Of a stretch of 64,000 bases of DNA, positions 9,646-20,201 are shown in pieces. The position numbers and the translations under genes were made by a program. Origin of the DNA: Mycobacterium asiaticum. GTDB lineage: Bacteria; Actinomycetota; Actinomycetes; Mycobacteriales; Mycobacteriaceae. Every line of letters begins with the position of its first letter. Positions within the stretch are counted from its first letter, which is position 1. Location of the stretch: positions 1-64,000 of the forward strand of contig NZ_LZLQ01000086.1 of NCBI RefSeq assembly GCF_001673315.1. Direction: 5' to 3'. Below the pieces are notes generated by a model. It saw only the letters and a program-made list of their open reading frames with translations, did not search any database and had not been told where the DNA came from.

Positions 9646-11004
9646 GTGCAGCGACGAATCATGGGCATTGAGACCGAATTCGGTGTCACCTGCACCTTCC
9701 ACGGGCATCGCCGCCTGTCCCCAGACGAGGTGGCGCGCTACCTTTTCCGGCGGGTGGTCTCGTGGGGTCGCAGCTCGAATGTTTTCTTGCGCAACGGGGC
9801 TCGCCTCTACCTCGATGTGGGCAGCCATCCGGAGTATGCGACCGCGGAGTGCGACAGCCTGGTGCAGCTGGTCACCCACGACCGAGCCGGCGAGTGGGTG
9901 CTGGAAGACCTGCTGGTCGACGCCGAGCAGCGATTGGCCGACGAGGGCATCGGCGGCGACATCTATCTGTTCAAGAACAACACCGACTCGGCGGGCAACT
10001 CTTACGGTTGCCACGAGAACTATCTGATCGTGCGAGCCGGCGAATTCTCCCGGATCTCCGACGTGCTACTGCCGTTCCTGGTCACCCGCCAATTGATCTG
10101 TGGGGCCGGCAAAGTGTTGCAGACGCCGAAAGCCGCTACTTTCTGCTTGAGCCAGCGTGCCGAGCACATCTGGGAAGGCGTGTCTTCGGCGACCACCCGG
10201 AGCCGGCCGATTATCAACACCCGCGACGAGCCGCACGCCGATGCGGAGAAGTACCGCCGGCTGCACGTGATCGTCGGTGACTCGAACATGTGCGAGACCA
10301 CCACGATGCTCAAGGTGGGCACTGCGGCGCTGGTGCTCGAGATGATCGAAGCCGGAGTCGCTTTCCGGGACTTCTCCCTGGACAACCCGATCCGCGCCAT
10401 CCGCGAAGTCAGCCACGACGTCACCGGTCGCCGGCCCGTCCGGCTGGCCGGTGGACGGCAGGCCAGCGCGTTGGACATCCAGCGCGAGTACTACAGCCGC
10501 GCCGTCGAGCACCTGCAGACCCGCGAGTCCAACGCACAAATCGAACAGGTGGTGGATTTGTGGGGCCGCCAGCTCGATGCGGTGGAAAGCCAGGACTTCG
10601 CCAAGGTGGACACCGAGATCGACTGGGTGATCAAGCGCAAGTTGTTTCAGCGCTACCAGGACCGCTACAACATGGAGTTGTCCGACCCCAAGATCGCCCA
10701 GCTGGACCTGGCTTACCACGACATCAAGCGCGGCCGTGGGGTCTTTGACCTGCTGCAGCGCAAAGGTCTGGCCACTCGGGTCACCACCGACGAGGAAATC
10801 GCCGATGCCGTCGAGCGGCCACCGCAGACAACCCGCGCCCGGTTGCGCGGCGAGTTCATCAGCGCCGCACAGGCCGCTGGGCGTGACTTCACCGTCGACT
10901 GGGTGCACCTCAAGCTCAACGACCAGGCGCAACGAACGGTGCTGTGCAAAGACCCGTTCCGGGCCGTCGACGAGCGGGTAAAACGACTGATCGCGAGCAT
11001 GTAA
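9646..11004 (+). CDS. pafA: Pup-protein ligase PafA
   Basis: Phosphorylates the C-terminal Glu of deamidated Pup with ATP and joins it to target lysines. It has 452 residues, the M. tuberculosis length, in the glutamine synthetase-like fold it shares with Dop. GIETEFG at 7-13 gives the Mg ligands Glu9 and Glu11. The catalytic base is Asp57 in [10 protein letters not shown]. The [15 protein letters not shown] block corresponds to that of Dop. The start is GTG at 9646. Seven bases separate its stop from pafB, so pafA-pafB-pafC form one operon. Confidence 0.98.
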   Translation: MQRRIMGIETEFGVTCTFHGHRRLSPDEVARYLFRRVVSWGRSSNVFLRNGARLYLDVGSHPEYATAECDSLVQLVTHDRAGEWVLEDLLVDAEQRLADEGIGGDIYLFKNNTDSAGNSYGCHENYLIVRAGEFSRISDVLLPFLVTRQLICGAGKVLQTPKAATFCLSQRAEHIWEGVSSATTRSRPIINTRDEPHADAEKYRRLHVIVGDSNMCETTTMLKVGTAALVLEMIEAGVAFRDFSLDNPIRAIREVSHDVTGRRPVRLAGGRQASALDIQREYYSRAVEHLQTRESNAQIEQVVDLWGRQLDAVESQDFAKVDTEIDWVIKRKLFQRYQDRYNMELSDPKIAQLDLAYHDIKRGRGVFDLLQRKGLATRVTTDEEIADAVERPPQTTRARLRGEFISAAQAAGRDFTVDWVHLKLNDQAQRTVLCKDPFRAVDERVKRLIASM

Positions 11005-11011
11005 CCGCGGA

Positions 11012-12058
11012 ATGGCCATTTCGAAAGTCGAGCGGCTGGTCAACCTGGTCATCGCACTGCTGTCGACCCACGGGTACATCACCGCCGAGAAAATCAGATC
11101 GAACGTCGCGGGTTACTCCGAGAGCCCGTCCGCCGAGGCGTTCTCCCGGATGTTCGAACGCGACAAGAACGAACTACGCGACCTGGGCATCCCGCTGGAA
11201 GTCGGCAAGGTCTCCAACCTGGACCCCACCGAGGGGTACCGCATCAACCGCGACGCCTACGCGCTGCCGGACGTCGAGTTGACGCAGGAGGAGGCCGCTG
11301 CCGTAGCGGTCGCAACGCAGCTCTGGCAGTCGCCCGAGTTGATCACCGCCACCCAGGGGGCGTTGCTCAAACTCCGGGCCGCCGGCGTGGACGTCGATCC
11401 TGTCGACAACGGCGCGCCGGTGGCCATTGCCTCCCCGGCCAGCCTGCCGGGGTTGCGTGGGTCAGAAGACGTGCTCGGACTCCTGTTGGAGGCCATCAAC
11501 TCCCGGCAGGCGGTGCAGTTCCCGCACCGGCCGTCCCGCGCCGAGCCGTACACCACCCGCACCGTGGAACCGTGGGGTGTGGTCACGGACAAGGGCCGTT
11601 GGTATCTCGTGGGCCACGACCGCGACCGAGAAGCCACCCGTACCTTCCGGGTCTCCCGGATAGGCGCCGCTGTCACGCCGATAGGAGAGCCCGCCACGGT
11701 CACGGTGCCCGACGGCATCGAACTGTCTGAGGTCGTCGCCCAAGCCGTTGCCGATGGCCCCACCGGAGCACAGGCTCAGGTCTGGGTGGCCGACGGGCGG
11801 GCTACCGCGTTGCGCCGGATCGGACGGTCGGTGGAGTCCCGGCAGCTGGCCGGTCGTGCTGGTGAGGTGATCGAACTCGACATCTCATTCAGCGACCGCT
11901 TGGCGCGCGAAATCGCCGGCTACGGCGCGGACGCGATCGTGTTGGAACCTGATTCGCTGCGTGAAGACGTGCTGGGTCGTTTGCGCGCGGCAGCCGGTCG
12001 GGAGCACGTGACCCGCACCGGCGACGATGCAGAGCGAAGCGATGAGGAGGAGCGGTGA
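11012..12058 (+). CDS. pafB: DNA-damage transcription activator subunit PafB (WYL domain)
   Basis: With PafC it forms the LexA-independent activator of the mycobacterial DNA damage response. The 348-residue protein has an N-terminal winged helix (about residues 1-70), a linker, and a WYL domain with the motif GRWYLVGH (Trp197-Tyr198-Leu199), thought to sense a nucleic-acid ligand. It is slightly longer than the M. tuberculosis protein (332), with an acidic C-terminal tail. It follows pafA closely and overlaps pafC by four bases. No direct role in pupylation is expected despite the name. Confidence 0.95.
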   Translation: MAISKVERLVNLVIALLSTHGYITAEKIRSNVAGYSESPSAEAFSRMFERDKNELRDLGIPLEVGKVSNLDPTEGYRINRDAYALPDVELTQEEAAAVAVATQLWQSPELITATQGALLKLRAAGVDVDPVDNGAPVAIASPASLPGLRGSEDVLGLLLEAINSRQAVQFPHRPSRAEPYTTRTVEPWGVVTDKGRWYLVGHDRDREATRTFRVSRIGAAVTPIGEPATVTVPDGIELSEVVAQAVADGPTGAQAQVWVADGRATALRRIGRSVESRQLAGRAGEVIELDISFSDRLAREIAGYGADAIVLEPDSLREDVLGRLRAAAGREHVTRTGDDAERSDEEER

Positions 12059-13023
12059 CGTCCGTATCCACTCGGCTGGTGCGGTTGCTCAACATGGTGC
12101 CGTACCTGCAGGCCAACCCGCGCATCACGCGGGCTGAGGCCGCCGCGGACCTCGGTGTCTCCGAACAACAGCTGGAGCAGGACCTCAAACAGCTGTGGAT
12201 GTGTGGACTGCCCGGCTACGACCCCGGCGACCTCATCGACTTCGAGTTCTCCGGTGACACCGTCAAGGTGACCTTTTCCGCGGGCATCGACCGGCCGCTC
12301 AAGCTGACATCGCCCGAGGCCACCGGCCTCTTAGTGGCGCTGCGGGCGTTGGCCGACATTCCCGGCGTGCTCGATCCGCAGGCTGCGCGCAGTGCGATCG
12401 CGAAGATCGCGGCCGCCGCCGGTGCGGCCGGACCCGACAACGCCGTAGCAGCCATCGATCAACCCGCGCCCATGGAGAGCCGGGCCGCGGCCACAGTCCG
12501 TTCCGCGGTCCGCGACAAGCGGGCATTGACCATCGACTACTACGCCGCATCCCATGACTCCCTCACCACCCGAATCGTCGACCCGATCCGGGTGTTGCTG
12601 ATCGGCGACCACAGCTACCTGGAAGCTTGGTCACGCGAGGCCGAAGGGGTGCGGCTGTTCCGCTTCGACCGCATCGTCGATGCCGCTGAGCTGGGCGAAC
12701 CCGCGTTGCCGCCGGAACCGGTGCTGCGGGCTCCGCCGGACACCTCATTGTTCGACGGCGACCCGGCGCTGCCCTCGGCGCTGTTGCGAGTAGCACCATC
12801 GGCGATGTGGATGTTCGAGTATTTCCCGATCCGGGAGGAGCGCGAGCTGGATGACGGCTCGTGCGAGGGCACGATGACGTACGCCTCCGAAGACTGGATG
12901 ACCCGGCTGGTGCTGGGTTTCGGTGCTGCGGTGCGGGTGCTGGAGCCCGAGTCGCTCGCGCAGCGCGTTCGCGCCGAGGCGACGACGGCCATCCAGGCCT
13001 ATGCGGCGGCCGGACAGGGCTGA
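12055..13023 (+). CDS. pafC: DNA-damage transcription activator subunit PafC (WYL domain)
   Basis: Partner of PafB. The 322-residue protein repeats the PafB layout: a winged helix (about 1-75) followed by a WYL domain in which the motif is degenerate (HSYLEAW in place of WYL). The GTG start at 12055 overlaps the pafB stop in GTGA, so the two halves of the heterodimer are translationally coupled. Eighty bases follow before tatA. Confidence 0.95.
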   Translation: MTSVSTRLVRLLNMVPYLQANPRITRAEAAADLGVSEQQLEQDLKQLWMCGLPGYDPGDLIDFEFSGDTVKVTFSAGIDRPLKLTSPEATGLLVALRALADIPGVLDPQAARSAIAKIAAAAGAAGPDNAVAAIDQPAPMESRAAATVRSAVRDKRALTIDYYAASHDSLTTRIVDPIRVLLIGDHSYLEAWSREAEGVRLFRFDRIVDAAELGEPALPPEPVLRAPPDTSLFDGDPALPSALLRVAPSAMWMFEYFPIREERELDDGSCEGTMTYASEDWMTRLVLGFGAAVRVLEPESLAQRVRAEATTAIQAYAAAGQG

Positions 13024-13043
13024 GGGCACGCCCTGCGCTGCGC

Positions 13044-13096
13044 TTGGCACGGAGCGACCTCTGTGCTGCGGTAGCATCGGGTGAACGTCTGGAGGT
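13044..13096 (+). promoter_or_regulatory. Possible tatA promoter and ribosome binding site
   Basis: The 80-base gap after pafC contains TTGGCA at 13044-13049 and TAGCAT at 13072-13077. The 22-base spacing is long, so the promoter is tentative. GGAGG at 13091-13095, eight bases before the tatA GTG, is convincing as a ribosome binding site and fixes that start. Confidence 0.35.
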
Positions 13097-13103
13097 AATC
13101 AAA

Positions 13104-13376
13104 GTGGGCAGTCTTCAACCGTGGCACTGGCTGATCCTCGCTGTCGTGGTGATCGTGTTGTTCGGTGCCAAACGGCTCCCCGATGCGGCGCGCTCGCTGG
13201 GCAAGTCGCTGCGAATCTTCAAGTCCGAGGTCCGTGAACTGCAGAGCGAGAACAAATCCGAAGCGTCATTGCAGACCCCGGCGGCTCCGGCGGCCACGCC
13301 GACACCCGTGCAATCTCAGCGCGTCGAGAACGCAGCACCCGCCGACCAGGGCCACTCCGAGGCGCGGCCGGCTTAG
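13104..13376 (+). CDS. tatA: Sec-independent translocase subunit TatA
   Basis: Pore-forming subunit of twin-arginine translocation. The GTG start after GGAGG gives a 90-residue protein: a single membrane helix at about residues 7-22 ([15 protein letters not shown]), the [11 protein letters not shown] hinge, an amphipathic helix to about 50 and a Pro/Ala-rich cytoplasmic tail. A longer frame continues upstream inside pafC but is a shadow. tatC begins 25 bases after the stop. Confidence 0.95.
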   Translation: MGSLQPWHWLILAVVVIVLFGAKRLPDAARSLGKSLRIFKSEVRELQSENKSEASLQTPAAPAATPTPVQSQRVENAAPADQGHSEARPA

Positions 13377-13401
13377 TCCGGGTGTCACCTGACCGAATGT
13401 C

Positions 13402-14355
13402 GTGAAAGCTTCCCGGGTTTCAGCGCGCGCTTTTGGTCCTCTCAAACGGCTCAATCCCCGTAACCGGCGCAGTCGCGTCAACCCCGACGGGACGATGTCG
13501 CTGGTCGAGCACCTGACCGAGCTGCGGGCCCGATTGCTGATCTCGCTGGCCGCGATCGTCGTGACGACGGCGTTCGGATTCGTCTGGTACTCACATCCGG
13601 TATTCGGGCTGGAAAGCCTGGGTGAGTGGCTGCGGCAACCCTATTGCGCTCTGCCGCAGTCAGCGCGGGCGAACATCAGCGCGGACGGGCAGTGCCGGTT
13701 GCTGGCCACCGCGCCGTTCGACCAGTTCATGCTGCGGCTCAAGGTCGGCATGACGGCCGGGATCGTGCTGGCCTGCCCGGTCTGGTTCTACGAATTGTGG
13801 GCGTTCATCACTCCCGGTCTGTACAAAAAGGAGCGCCGCTTCGCGGTGGCTTTCGTGATCCCGGCAGTAATGCTGTTCGTCGCCGGCGCCGCTCTTGCCT
13901 ACCTGGTGTTGTCCAAGGCATTGAGCTTCCTGTTGACCGTCGGCAGCGACGTGCAGGTCACGGCACTCTCCGGCGACCGGTATTTCGGGTTTCTGATCAA
14001 CCTGCTCGTGGTCTTCGGGGTCAGCTTCGAATTTCCATTGCTGATCGTGATGCTCAATGTCGTCGGCATCCTGACCTACGAGCGGCTCAAGGCCTGGCGG
14101 CGTGGCCTGATCTTCGCGATGTTCCTGTTCGCGGCGGTGTTCACGCCCGGTTCGGATCCATTCTCGATGACCGCGCTCGGTCTGGCGTTGACCGTGCTGC
14201 TGGAGTTCGCCATTCAGATCGCCCGGGTGCACGACAAGCGCAAAGCCAAACGTGAAGCCGCCGCGATCCCGGACGACGAGGCGTCGCCCATCGAGGCGCC
14301 CTCGCCGATACCGGCGCCCTCGGTCATCGGCGGATCCCATGACGACGTCACCTGA
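13402..14355 (+). CDS. tatC: Sec-independent translocase subunit TatC
   Basis: Multispanning receptor for twin-arginine signal peptides, working with TatA. The 317-residue protein has six hydrophobic segments, the hallmark [11 protein letters not shown] at the first helix, and a charged C-terminal tail that is extended, as in other mycobacteria. The GTG at 13402 gives an N-terminal extension before the MSLVEH core, like that of the M. tuberculosis protein (308 residues). helY follows. Confidence 0.96.
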   Translation: MKASRVSARAFGPLKRLNPRNRRSRVNPDGTMSLVEHLTELRARLLISLAAIVVTTAFGFVWYSHPVFGLESLGEWLRQPYCALPQSARANISADGQCRLLATAPFDQFMLRLKVGMTAGIVLACPVWFYELWAFITPGLYKKERRFAVAFVIPAVMLFVAGAALAYLVLSKALSFLLTVGSDVQVTALSGDRYFGFLINLLVVFGVSFEFPLLIVMLNVVGILTYERLKAWRRGLIFAMFLFAAVFTPGSDPFSMTALGLALTVLLEFAIQIARVHDKRKAKREAAAIPDDEASPIEAPSPIPAPSVIGGSHDDVT

Positions 14356-14448
14356 GTCGAACGGCCGCGAGCGCGCGTGTCCGCACAGGGACACGCCGGT
14401 GCGGGTGGCATTAAGCGGACCTTCGTGCCGCGGCCTGAAGGCTGCAGC

Positions 14449-17199
14449 GTGACTGATCTGACCGATCTGCCCGAACTGGCCCGCTTCAGTACCGAACTGC
14501 CCTTTGCCCTCGACCCCTTCCAGCTACGCGGGTGTGCCGCGCTGGAACGTGGCCACGGCGTGTTGGTCTGCGCCCCGACCGGCGCCGGCAAGACCGTCGT
14601 CGGGGAATTCGCCGTGCACCTGGCGCTGGCTGCCGGCGGCAAATGCTTCTACACCACGCCGCTCAAGGCGCTGAGCAATCAGAAACACACCGATCTGACC
14701 GCGCGCTACGGCAAGGACCGGATCGGATTGCTGACCGGTGACCTCTCGGTGAACGCCGACGCCCCAGTGGTGGTGATGACCACCGAGGTGCTGCGCAACA
14801 TGCTCTACGCCAACTCCGCTGCCCTGCAAGGGCTTTCGCATGTGGTGATGGACGAGGTGCACTTCCTCGCCGACCGGATGCGCGGCCCGGTGTGGGAGGA
14901 GGTCATCCTGCACCTGCCCGACGAGGTGCGCTTGGTCAGCCTCTCGGCCACCGTGAGCAACGCCGAGGAGTTCGGCGGCTGGATCCAGACCGTGCGCGGC
15001 GATACGACGGTAGTGGTCGACGAGCACCGCCCGGTGCCGCTCTGGCAACACGTGCTGGTGGGTAAACGGCTCTTCGACCTGTTCGATTACCGGCCCGAGG
15101 CGCCCGCCAAGGACAAACCCCACGTCAACCCCGAATTGCTGCGTCATATCGCGCATCGCCGCGAGGCCGACCGATTGTCTGACTGGCAGCCGCGACGTGC
15201 TCCGCGGGGCGGTTCGGCCCGCGGCGGGCGGCCCCGTTTTTATCGCCCGCCGGCCCGGCCGGACGTGATCGCGTCGCTGGACTCGGCGGGTTTGTTGCCG
15301 GCGATCACGTTCGTGTTCTCTCGCGCCGGGTGCGACGCCGCCGTGCAGCAATGCTTGCGGTCGCCGCTGCAGTTGACCACCCAGGAGGAGCGGGCTCGGA
15401 TCGCCGAGGTCATCGAGCACCGTTGCGGTGACCTGGCCGACGCAGATCTGTCGGTGCTGGGCTATTACGAGTGGCGCGAGGGGTTGCTGCGTGGGCTGGC
15501 CGCCCACCATGCCGGGATGTTGCCGGCTTTCCGGCACACCGTTGAGGAATTGTTCACCGCTGGCCTGGTCAGAGCGGTATTCGCAACCGAGACGTTGGCG
15601 CTGGGCATCAACATGCCGGCCCGCACCGTCGTACTGGAAAGACTGGTCAAGTTCAACGGCGAGCAGCATGTGCCGCTCACGCCGGGGGAGTACACGCAGC
15701 TGACCGGTCGCGCTGGGCGGCGCGGCATCGATGTCGAGGGACATGCGGTGGTGCTCTGGCACCCGGAAGTAGAGCCGTCGGAGGTCGCCGGCCTGGCGTC
15801 TACCCGCACGTTTCCGCTGCGAAGCTCGTTCGCGCCGTCCTACAACATGACGATCAACCTGGTTCAGCACATGGGTCCGGAACAGGCGCATCGGCTGCTG
15901 GAGCAGTCGTTTGCCCAGTATCAGGCAGACCGGTCGGTGGTCGGCTTGGTCCGCGGCATCGAGCGCGGAAAGGGAATGCTCGACGAGATCGCCGCGGAGC
16001 TGGGCGGGCATGATTCGCCAGTGCTGGAATACGCCCGCATGCGTGCACGAATCAGCGATCTGGAACGCTCTCAGGCCCGGGCGTCGCGCCTGCACCGACG
16101 CCAAGCCGCCAGCGACGCACTGGCCGCGTTGCGCCGAGGCGACATCATCACCATCACCCACGGCCGCCGCGGCGGACTGGCGGTGGTGCTGGAAACGGCC
16201 CGCGACAGCTCCGATCCGCGGCCGCTGGTGCTGACCGAGCACCGGTGGGCGGGCCGTATCTCGTCGGCCGATTATTCGGGTGCCACCCCACCTGTGGGGT
16301 CGATGACCCTGCCTAAGCGCGTCGAGCATCGCCAGCCACGGGTGCGTCGGGATCTGGCCTCCGCGCTGCGCTCGGCCGCCGAGGGTCTGACCATCCCGGC
16401 GGCGCGGCGGAACAAAGAGGACGCCCACTACGACCCGGAACTCGCCTCGTTGCGGGAAGACCTGCGTCGTCATCCGGCACACAACGCGCCGGGAGTCGAA
16501 GAGAAGGTCCGCGATGCCGAGAGGTACCTGCGGATAGAGCGGGACAACGCGCAGCTCGATCGCAAGGTAGCCGCGGCCACCAACTCGCTGGCGCGCACCT
16601 TCGACCGGATAGTGGGTCTGCTGACCGAGCGTGAGTTCATCCGGGGCGGTGCCGATGATCCGCAGGTCACCGACGACGGCCGGCTGCTGGCGCGGATCTA
16701 CAGCGAGAGCGACCTGCTGGTGGCCGAGTGCCTGCGCAGCGGCGCGTGGGCCGGGTTGAAGTCCGCCGAGTTGGCGGCAGTGGTGTCCGCCGTCGTTTAT
16801 GAGTCCCGCGGGGCTGACGGGCCCGGTGCACCATTCGGTGCTGAAACCCCGACGCCGCGACTTCGGCAGGCGCTCGTGCAGACGGCGCGGCTGTCCGCGG
16901 CGTTGCGCGCCGACGAGCACACCCACCGGATCGCGCAGAGCCGGGAACCCGACGACGGCTTTGTTCCAGTCATCTACCGATGGGCAAGCACCGGCGATCT
17001 GGCGGCGGCGCTGGCCGCGGCCGAGGCCACCGGAAGCGGTGCACCCTTGTCAGCAGGAGATTTCGTACGGTGGTGTCGGCAGGTTCTTGACCTGCTGGAC
17101 CAGGTCCGCAACTCCGCCCCGGACCCCGACGTGCGGGCAACAGCCAGGCGCGCTATCAATGACATTCGGCGCGGCGTCGTCGCAGTTGACGCCGGGTAG
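14449..17199 (+). CDS. helY: Ski2-like ATP-dependent RNA/DNA helicase HelY
   Basis: Superfamily 2 DExH helicase of about 916 residues (M. tuberculosis about 906). Walker A is PTGAGKT with Lys48 and the DEVH box is at 135-138. The SAT motif (LSATVSNAEE) and the C-terminal RecA domain with QLTGRAGRRG follow, then the helical region typical of Ski2/Mtr4 relatives. I prefer the GTG at 14449 because GAAGG lies seven bases upstream and the protein then starts VTDLTDLPELARF like its relatives. The frame remains open to 14377. The substrate is not established; RNA processing is the usual inference for this family. Confidence 0.93.
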   Translation: MTDLTDLPELARFSTELPFALDPFQLRGCAALERGHGVLVCAPTGAGKTVVGEFAVHLALAAGGKCFYTTPLKALSNQKHTDLTARYGKDRIGLLTGDLSVNADAPVVVMTTEVLRNMLYANSAALQGLSHVVMDEVHFLADRMRGPVWEEVILHLPDEVRLVSLSATVSNAEEFGGWIQTVRGDTTVVVDEHRPVPLWQHVLVGKRLFDLFDYRPEAPAKDKPHVNPELLRHIAHRREADRLSDWQPRRAPRGGSARGGRPRFYRPPARPDVIASLDSAGLLPAITFVFSRAGCDAAVQQCLRSPLQLTTQEERARIAEVIEHRCGDLADADLSVLGYYEWREGLLRGLAAHHAGMLPAFRHTVEELFTAGLVRAVFATETLALGINMPARTVVLERLVKFNGEQHVPLTPGEYTQLTGRAGRRGIDVEGHAVVLWHPEVEPSEVAGLASTRTFPLRSSFAPSYNMTINLVQHMGPEQAHRLLEQSFAQYQADRSVVGLVRGIERGKGMLDEIAAELGGHDSPVLEYARMRARISDLERSQARASRLHRRQAASDALAALRRGDIITITHGRRGGLAVVLETARDSSDPRPLVLTEHRWAGRISSADYSGATPPVGSMTLPKRVEHRQPRVRRDLASALRSAAEGLTIPAARRNKEDAHYDPELASLREDLRRHPAHNAPGVEEKVRDAERYLRIERDNAQLDRKVAAATNSLARTFDRIVGLLTEREFIRGGADDPQVTDDGRLLARIYSESDLLVAECLRSGAWAGLKSAELAAVVSAVVYESRGADGPGAPFGAETPTPRLRQALVQTARLSAALRADEHTHRIAQSREPDDGFVPVIYRWASTGDLAAALAAAEATGSGAPLSAGDFVRWCRQVLDLLDQVRNSAPDPDVRATARRAINDIRRGVVAVDAG

Positions 17200-17276
17200 G
17201 CTGGGCCGGAGCTACGGTGTGATCGGCGTACCACCACGGGGGCCAACGTGGCCAGGACAATACGGACTGAGGAGCA

Positions 17277-18005
17277 GTGATGAGTGGACCGCAGGGACCG
17301 GACCCAAGGTGGCAGCAGCCCGGCCAGGGTTCCTCGGACCCGACCATGGCGGGCTCGCCGTGGCAACAGCCCGGTGGCGGCCAGGACGCAACCTGGCACG
17401 CCCAGTCATATCCGGCCGCTGAGTACCCGGGCTACCAGCAACCCGGCGAACAGGCCTATCCCCAGCAGCAGTATGGACAACCCGGGTACGGGTCAGACTT
17501 CGGTTCGCAGGCCACCCAGTACGGCGCGACACCGCAGTACGGGCAGGCGCCTCAATACGGGCAGCCGCCGCAGTACGGCCAGCCGCAATACGGGCAACCG
17601 GGTCAGCCTGGTCAGTATCCGCCGCCCCAGGGTGTGAACGCCTACGGCCAGCCCGCTCAGGGTCCCAAGCGGTCAAAGACTTTTATGGGTGCGGTGATCG
17701 GCGGGATCGCTTTGCTCTTCCTCGTCGTGCTCCTGGTGCTCGGGTTCGTGGTGCCCGGGTTCTTCGTCACCACCAAGTTGGACGTCAACAAGGCCAACTC
17801 CGGCGTGCAGACGATCCTTACTGACGAGACCAACGGTTACGGCGCGAAGAACGTCAAGGACGTCAAGTGCAACGGCGGTTCCGACCCGGTGGTGAAGAAG
17901 GGCGGCACCTTCGACTGCACCGCGAGTATCGACGGCGCATCGAAGCGCGTGACGGTGACGTTCCAGGACGACAAGGGCACCTACGAGGTCGGTCGCCCGC
18001 AGTAA
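17277..18005 (+). CDS. Membrane protein with Gln/Tyr/Pro repeats and DUF4333-like domain
   Basis: The 242-residue protein has a cytoplasmic, low-complexity first half rich in QYGQP-type repeats (about residues 60-120), a KRSK stop-transfer patch, one membrane helix (about 138-160) and an extracytoplasmic domain of about 75 residues with two Cys (in VKCNGG and TFDCTAS) probably forming a disulfide. This matches the DUF4333 architecture and Rv2091c of M. tuberculosis. GAGGAG just upstream fits either GTG 17277 or the next codon, ATG 17280. The function is unknown. Confidence 0.85.
   Translation: MMSGPQGPDPRWQQPGQGSSDPTMAGSPWQQPGGGQDATWHAQSYPAAEYPGYQQPGEQAYPQQQYGQPGYGSDFGSQATQYGATPQYGQAPQYGQPPQYGQPQYGQPGQPGQYPPPQGVNAYGQPAQGPKRSKTFMGAVIGGIALLFLVVLLVLGFVVPGFFVTTKLDVNKANSGVQTILTDETNGYGAKNVKDVKCNGGSDPVVKKGGTFDCTASIDGASKRVTVTFQDDKGTYEVGRPQ
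17520..17625 (+). repeat. QYGQ-type coding repeat
   Basis: Short units encoding PQYGQ(A/P) repeat about six times within the DUF4333 membrane-protein gene, with visibly repeated CAGTACGGGCAG-like DNA. The tract is a likely source of length variation between strains. Confidence 0.75.
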
Positions 18006-18962
18006 TCAGTCGGGCAGCCGGTCCAGCGCTTTCTGCAACCGCGAGATCGAGGATCCGACGCCGTACTGGGTCGCCAAATCGGCGGTGCGCTTCGGGTCAG
18101 CTGCGTGCAGCGGCAATTTGTCGGTGCTCGTCGACAGCGTGACGGGGGCGTCGGTAGCCACCCGCACGACCTGTTGTGCGGCTTCGATGTAGTCGCTGGC
18201 TTTGCGCAGCTTGGTCCGAATACCGTTGGCCAGCTTGGATTTCGGGTCATCAGCTGCGGCCACGATCGCGTCCAGAGACCCGTGTTGGGCGAGCAGGCTG
18301 GCCGCGGTCTTCTCGCCGACCCCGGGTACCCCGGGCAGTCCGTCGGAGGGGTCACCGCGTAGCAGCGCCAGTTCGGCGTAGGCCGGACCCGCGCGATGCG
18401 CTGGGACCCCGTACTGTTCGGCCACTTCTTTGGGGCCGAACAAGGTCGCCTTGGAGAGCCCGCGCCCAAGATAAAGCACCCGGACCGGGACGGGGTCGTC
18501 GGCAACTACCTGCAGCAGGTCCCGGTCCCCGCTGACGACCACCACAGGGTCCTTGTGTTCCGCGGCGGCCAGAGTGCCCAGCACATCGTCGGCCTCATAG
18601 CCCGGCGCGCCGGCGGTTGGGATCCCGAAGGCGTCCAGTAATTCCATGATCATGTCGATCTGTGGGGTCAGCTCGTCGGGTACTTCCTCCACGTCGGGCT
18701 CACCCTCGGGTTCGGGTTCGGCGACCCGGTGTGCTTTGTAGGAGGGGATGAGGTCGACGCGGAACTGGGGTCGCCAATCCAGGTCCAGGCACACCACCAG
18801 CCGCCCCGGCTTGTGTTGGGTGATCACGACGGCCACGGAGTCGATGAATCCGCGAACGGCATTGACCGGCCGGCCATCGGGAGCCTTGATCGACGACGGT
18901 ACTCCGAAGTAGGAGCGGAACCACATGCTGGCGCCGTCGAGCAGCAACAGGGGAGCAGGCAT
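18006..18962 (-). CDS. 5'-3' exonuclease / flap-endonuclease family protein (Rv2090-like)
   Basis: A stand-alone homologue of the DNA polymerase I 5'-nuclease domain, 318 residues from ATG 18962. Metal-binding acidic clusters are visible: LLLDGAS near the start, EADDVLG in the middle and [10 protein letters not shown]. The helix-hairpin-helix [19 protein letters not shown] binds the DNA duplex. A longer frame reaches 19013, but [10 protein letters not shown] is the natural start and the longer one would overlap pepE. It probably trims flaps or primers; no polymerase domain is attached. Confidence 0.9.
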   Translation of the reverse strand: MPAPLLLLDGASMWFRSYFGVPSSIKAPDGRPVNAVRGFIDSVAVVITQHKPGRLVVCLDLDWRPQFRVDLIPSYKAHRVAEPEPEGEPDVEEVPDELTPQIDMIMELLDAFGIPTAGAPGYEADDVLGTLAAAEHKDPVVVVSGDRDLLQVVADDPVPVRVLYLGRGLSKATLFGPKEVAEQYGVPAHRAGPAYAELALLRGDPSDGLPGVPGVGEKTAASLLAQHGSLDAIVAAADDPKSKLANGIRTKLRKASDYIEAAQQVVRVATDAPVTLSTSTDKLPLHAADPKRTADLATQYGVGSSISRLQKALDRLPD

Positions 18963-19001
18963 GAGGTAATCCTGCCAGGCCGTCCGGTTAGCCTGGCTGG
19001 C

Positions 19002-20138
19002 ATGGACTCTCACCGATTCGAGGGCGCGGTTTATGCCCGTCGCCTCGGCGCGGCCGCCAGTTTGGTCGCCCGAGCCGGGCTGGCCGGCCTGGTGATCACC
19101 CCCGGCTATGACCTGCGGTATCTACTCGGCTCACGCGCAGACACTTTCGAACGGCTGACCGCGTTGGTGGTGCCGGCGGTAGGGGATCCGGCGGTGGTGC
19201 TGCCGCGGTTAGAGCTCGCCTCGCTGAAGGAATCCGCTGCCGCGGAGCTAGGTCTGGATGTGCGGGACTGGGTCGACGGCGACGATCCATACCGATTGGT
19301 GAGTGAGGCCCTGGGCAGTGCACCGGCCGCTGTGGCGGTGACCGACTCCATGCCGGCGTTGCACTTGCTGCCGCTGTCCCACGCGCTGGGTGTGATGCCG
19401 GTGTTGGCCACCGACGTGCTGCGCGAGTTACGGATGGTCAAAGAACCGGCCGAGGTCGATGCGTTGCTTGCGGCCGGCGCGGCGATTGATCGAGTGCATG
19501 CGCGGGTGCCGTCATTTTTGGCGCCGGGGCGAACGGAGGCTGATGTCGCGGCTGATATCTCGGAAGCGATTGTGGCAGAAGGCCATTCGGATGTGGCATT
19601 TGTGATCGTCGGCTCAGGTCCGCACGGCGCCGACCCGCATCACGGCTTTTCGGACCGACAGTTGAAGGCGGGCGACATTGTTGTCGTCGACATCGGCGGC
19701 ACCTACGGGCCCGGCTATCACTCGGATTCGACGCGTACGTACAGCCTCGGCGAACCGAATGCCGAAGTGGCTGAACAGTATTCGATTTTGCAACGGGCCC
19801 AGCGCACGGCGGTTGAGACGGTGCGGCCCGGGGTGACGGCCCAGCAGGTCGACGCTGCCGCACGAGACGTACTGGCTTCGGCCGGTCTGGGGGAGTATTT
19901 CGTGCACCGCACCGGGCACGGCATCGGACTGTGCGTGCATGAAGAGCCCTACATCGTCGCCGGAAATGAGCTGCCGCTGGCGACGGGCATGGCGTTCTCG
20001 ATCGAGCCGGGTATCTACTTTCCCGGTCGGTGGGGGGCTCGCATCGAGGACATCGTGGTCGTGACTGAAGATGGGGCTTTGTCGGTCAACAATCAGCCCC
20101 ACGAGCTGACCGTGGTGCCGATGTCCTCAAATCGTTGA
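19002..20138 (+). CDS. pepE: Xaa-Pro dipeptidase-like metallopeptidase PepE
   Basis: M24-family peptidase of 378 residues with an N-terminal creatinase-like domain (1-145) and a pita-bread C-terminal domain. All five dimetal ligands are present: Asp230, Asp242, His306, Glu335 and Glu349. The ATG at 19002 lies 40 bases from the divergent exonuclease start and gives [15 protein letters not shown], matching mycobacterial PepE. The longer upstream frame is antisense to the exonuclease. The likely activity is cleavage of Xaa-Pro dipeptides in the cytoplasm. Confidence 0.94.
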   Translation: MDSHRFEGAVYARRLGAAASLVARAGLAGLVITPGYDLRYLLGSRADTFERLTALVVPAVGDPAVVLPRLELASLKESAAAELGLDVRDWVDGDDPYRLVSEALGSAPAAVAVTDSMPALHLLPLSHALGVMPVLATDVLRELRMVKEPAEVDALLAAGAAIDRVHARVPSFLAPGRTEADVAADISEAIVAEGHSDVAFVIVGSGPHGADPHHGFSDRQLKAGDIVVVDIGGTYGPGYHSDSTRTYSLGEPNAEVAEQYSILQRAQRTAVETVRPGVTAQQVDAAARDVLASAGLGEYFVHRTGHGIGLCVHEEPYIVAGNELPLATGMAFSIEPGIYFPGRWGARIEDIVVVTEDGALSVNNQPHELTVVPMSSNR

Positions 20139-20201
20139 CCACTGCCCAGAGCCGAAGGGCACTCGGGCTCTGAATCGGAGCCATCGTTTGATCAAGGCAA
20201 T

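Noticed and set aside
14524..16926. An 800-codon frame antisense to helY
   Set aside because: Shadow of the helicase gene. Composition (Gln/His/Arg/Gly) is that of antisense mycobacterial DNA and no start context supports it.
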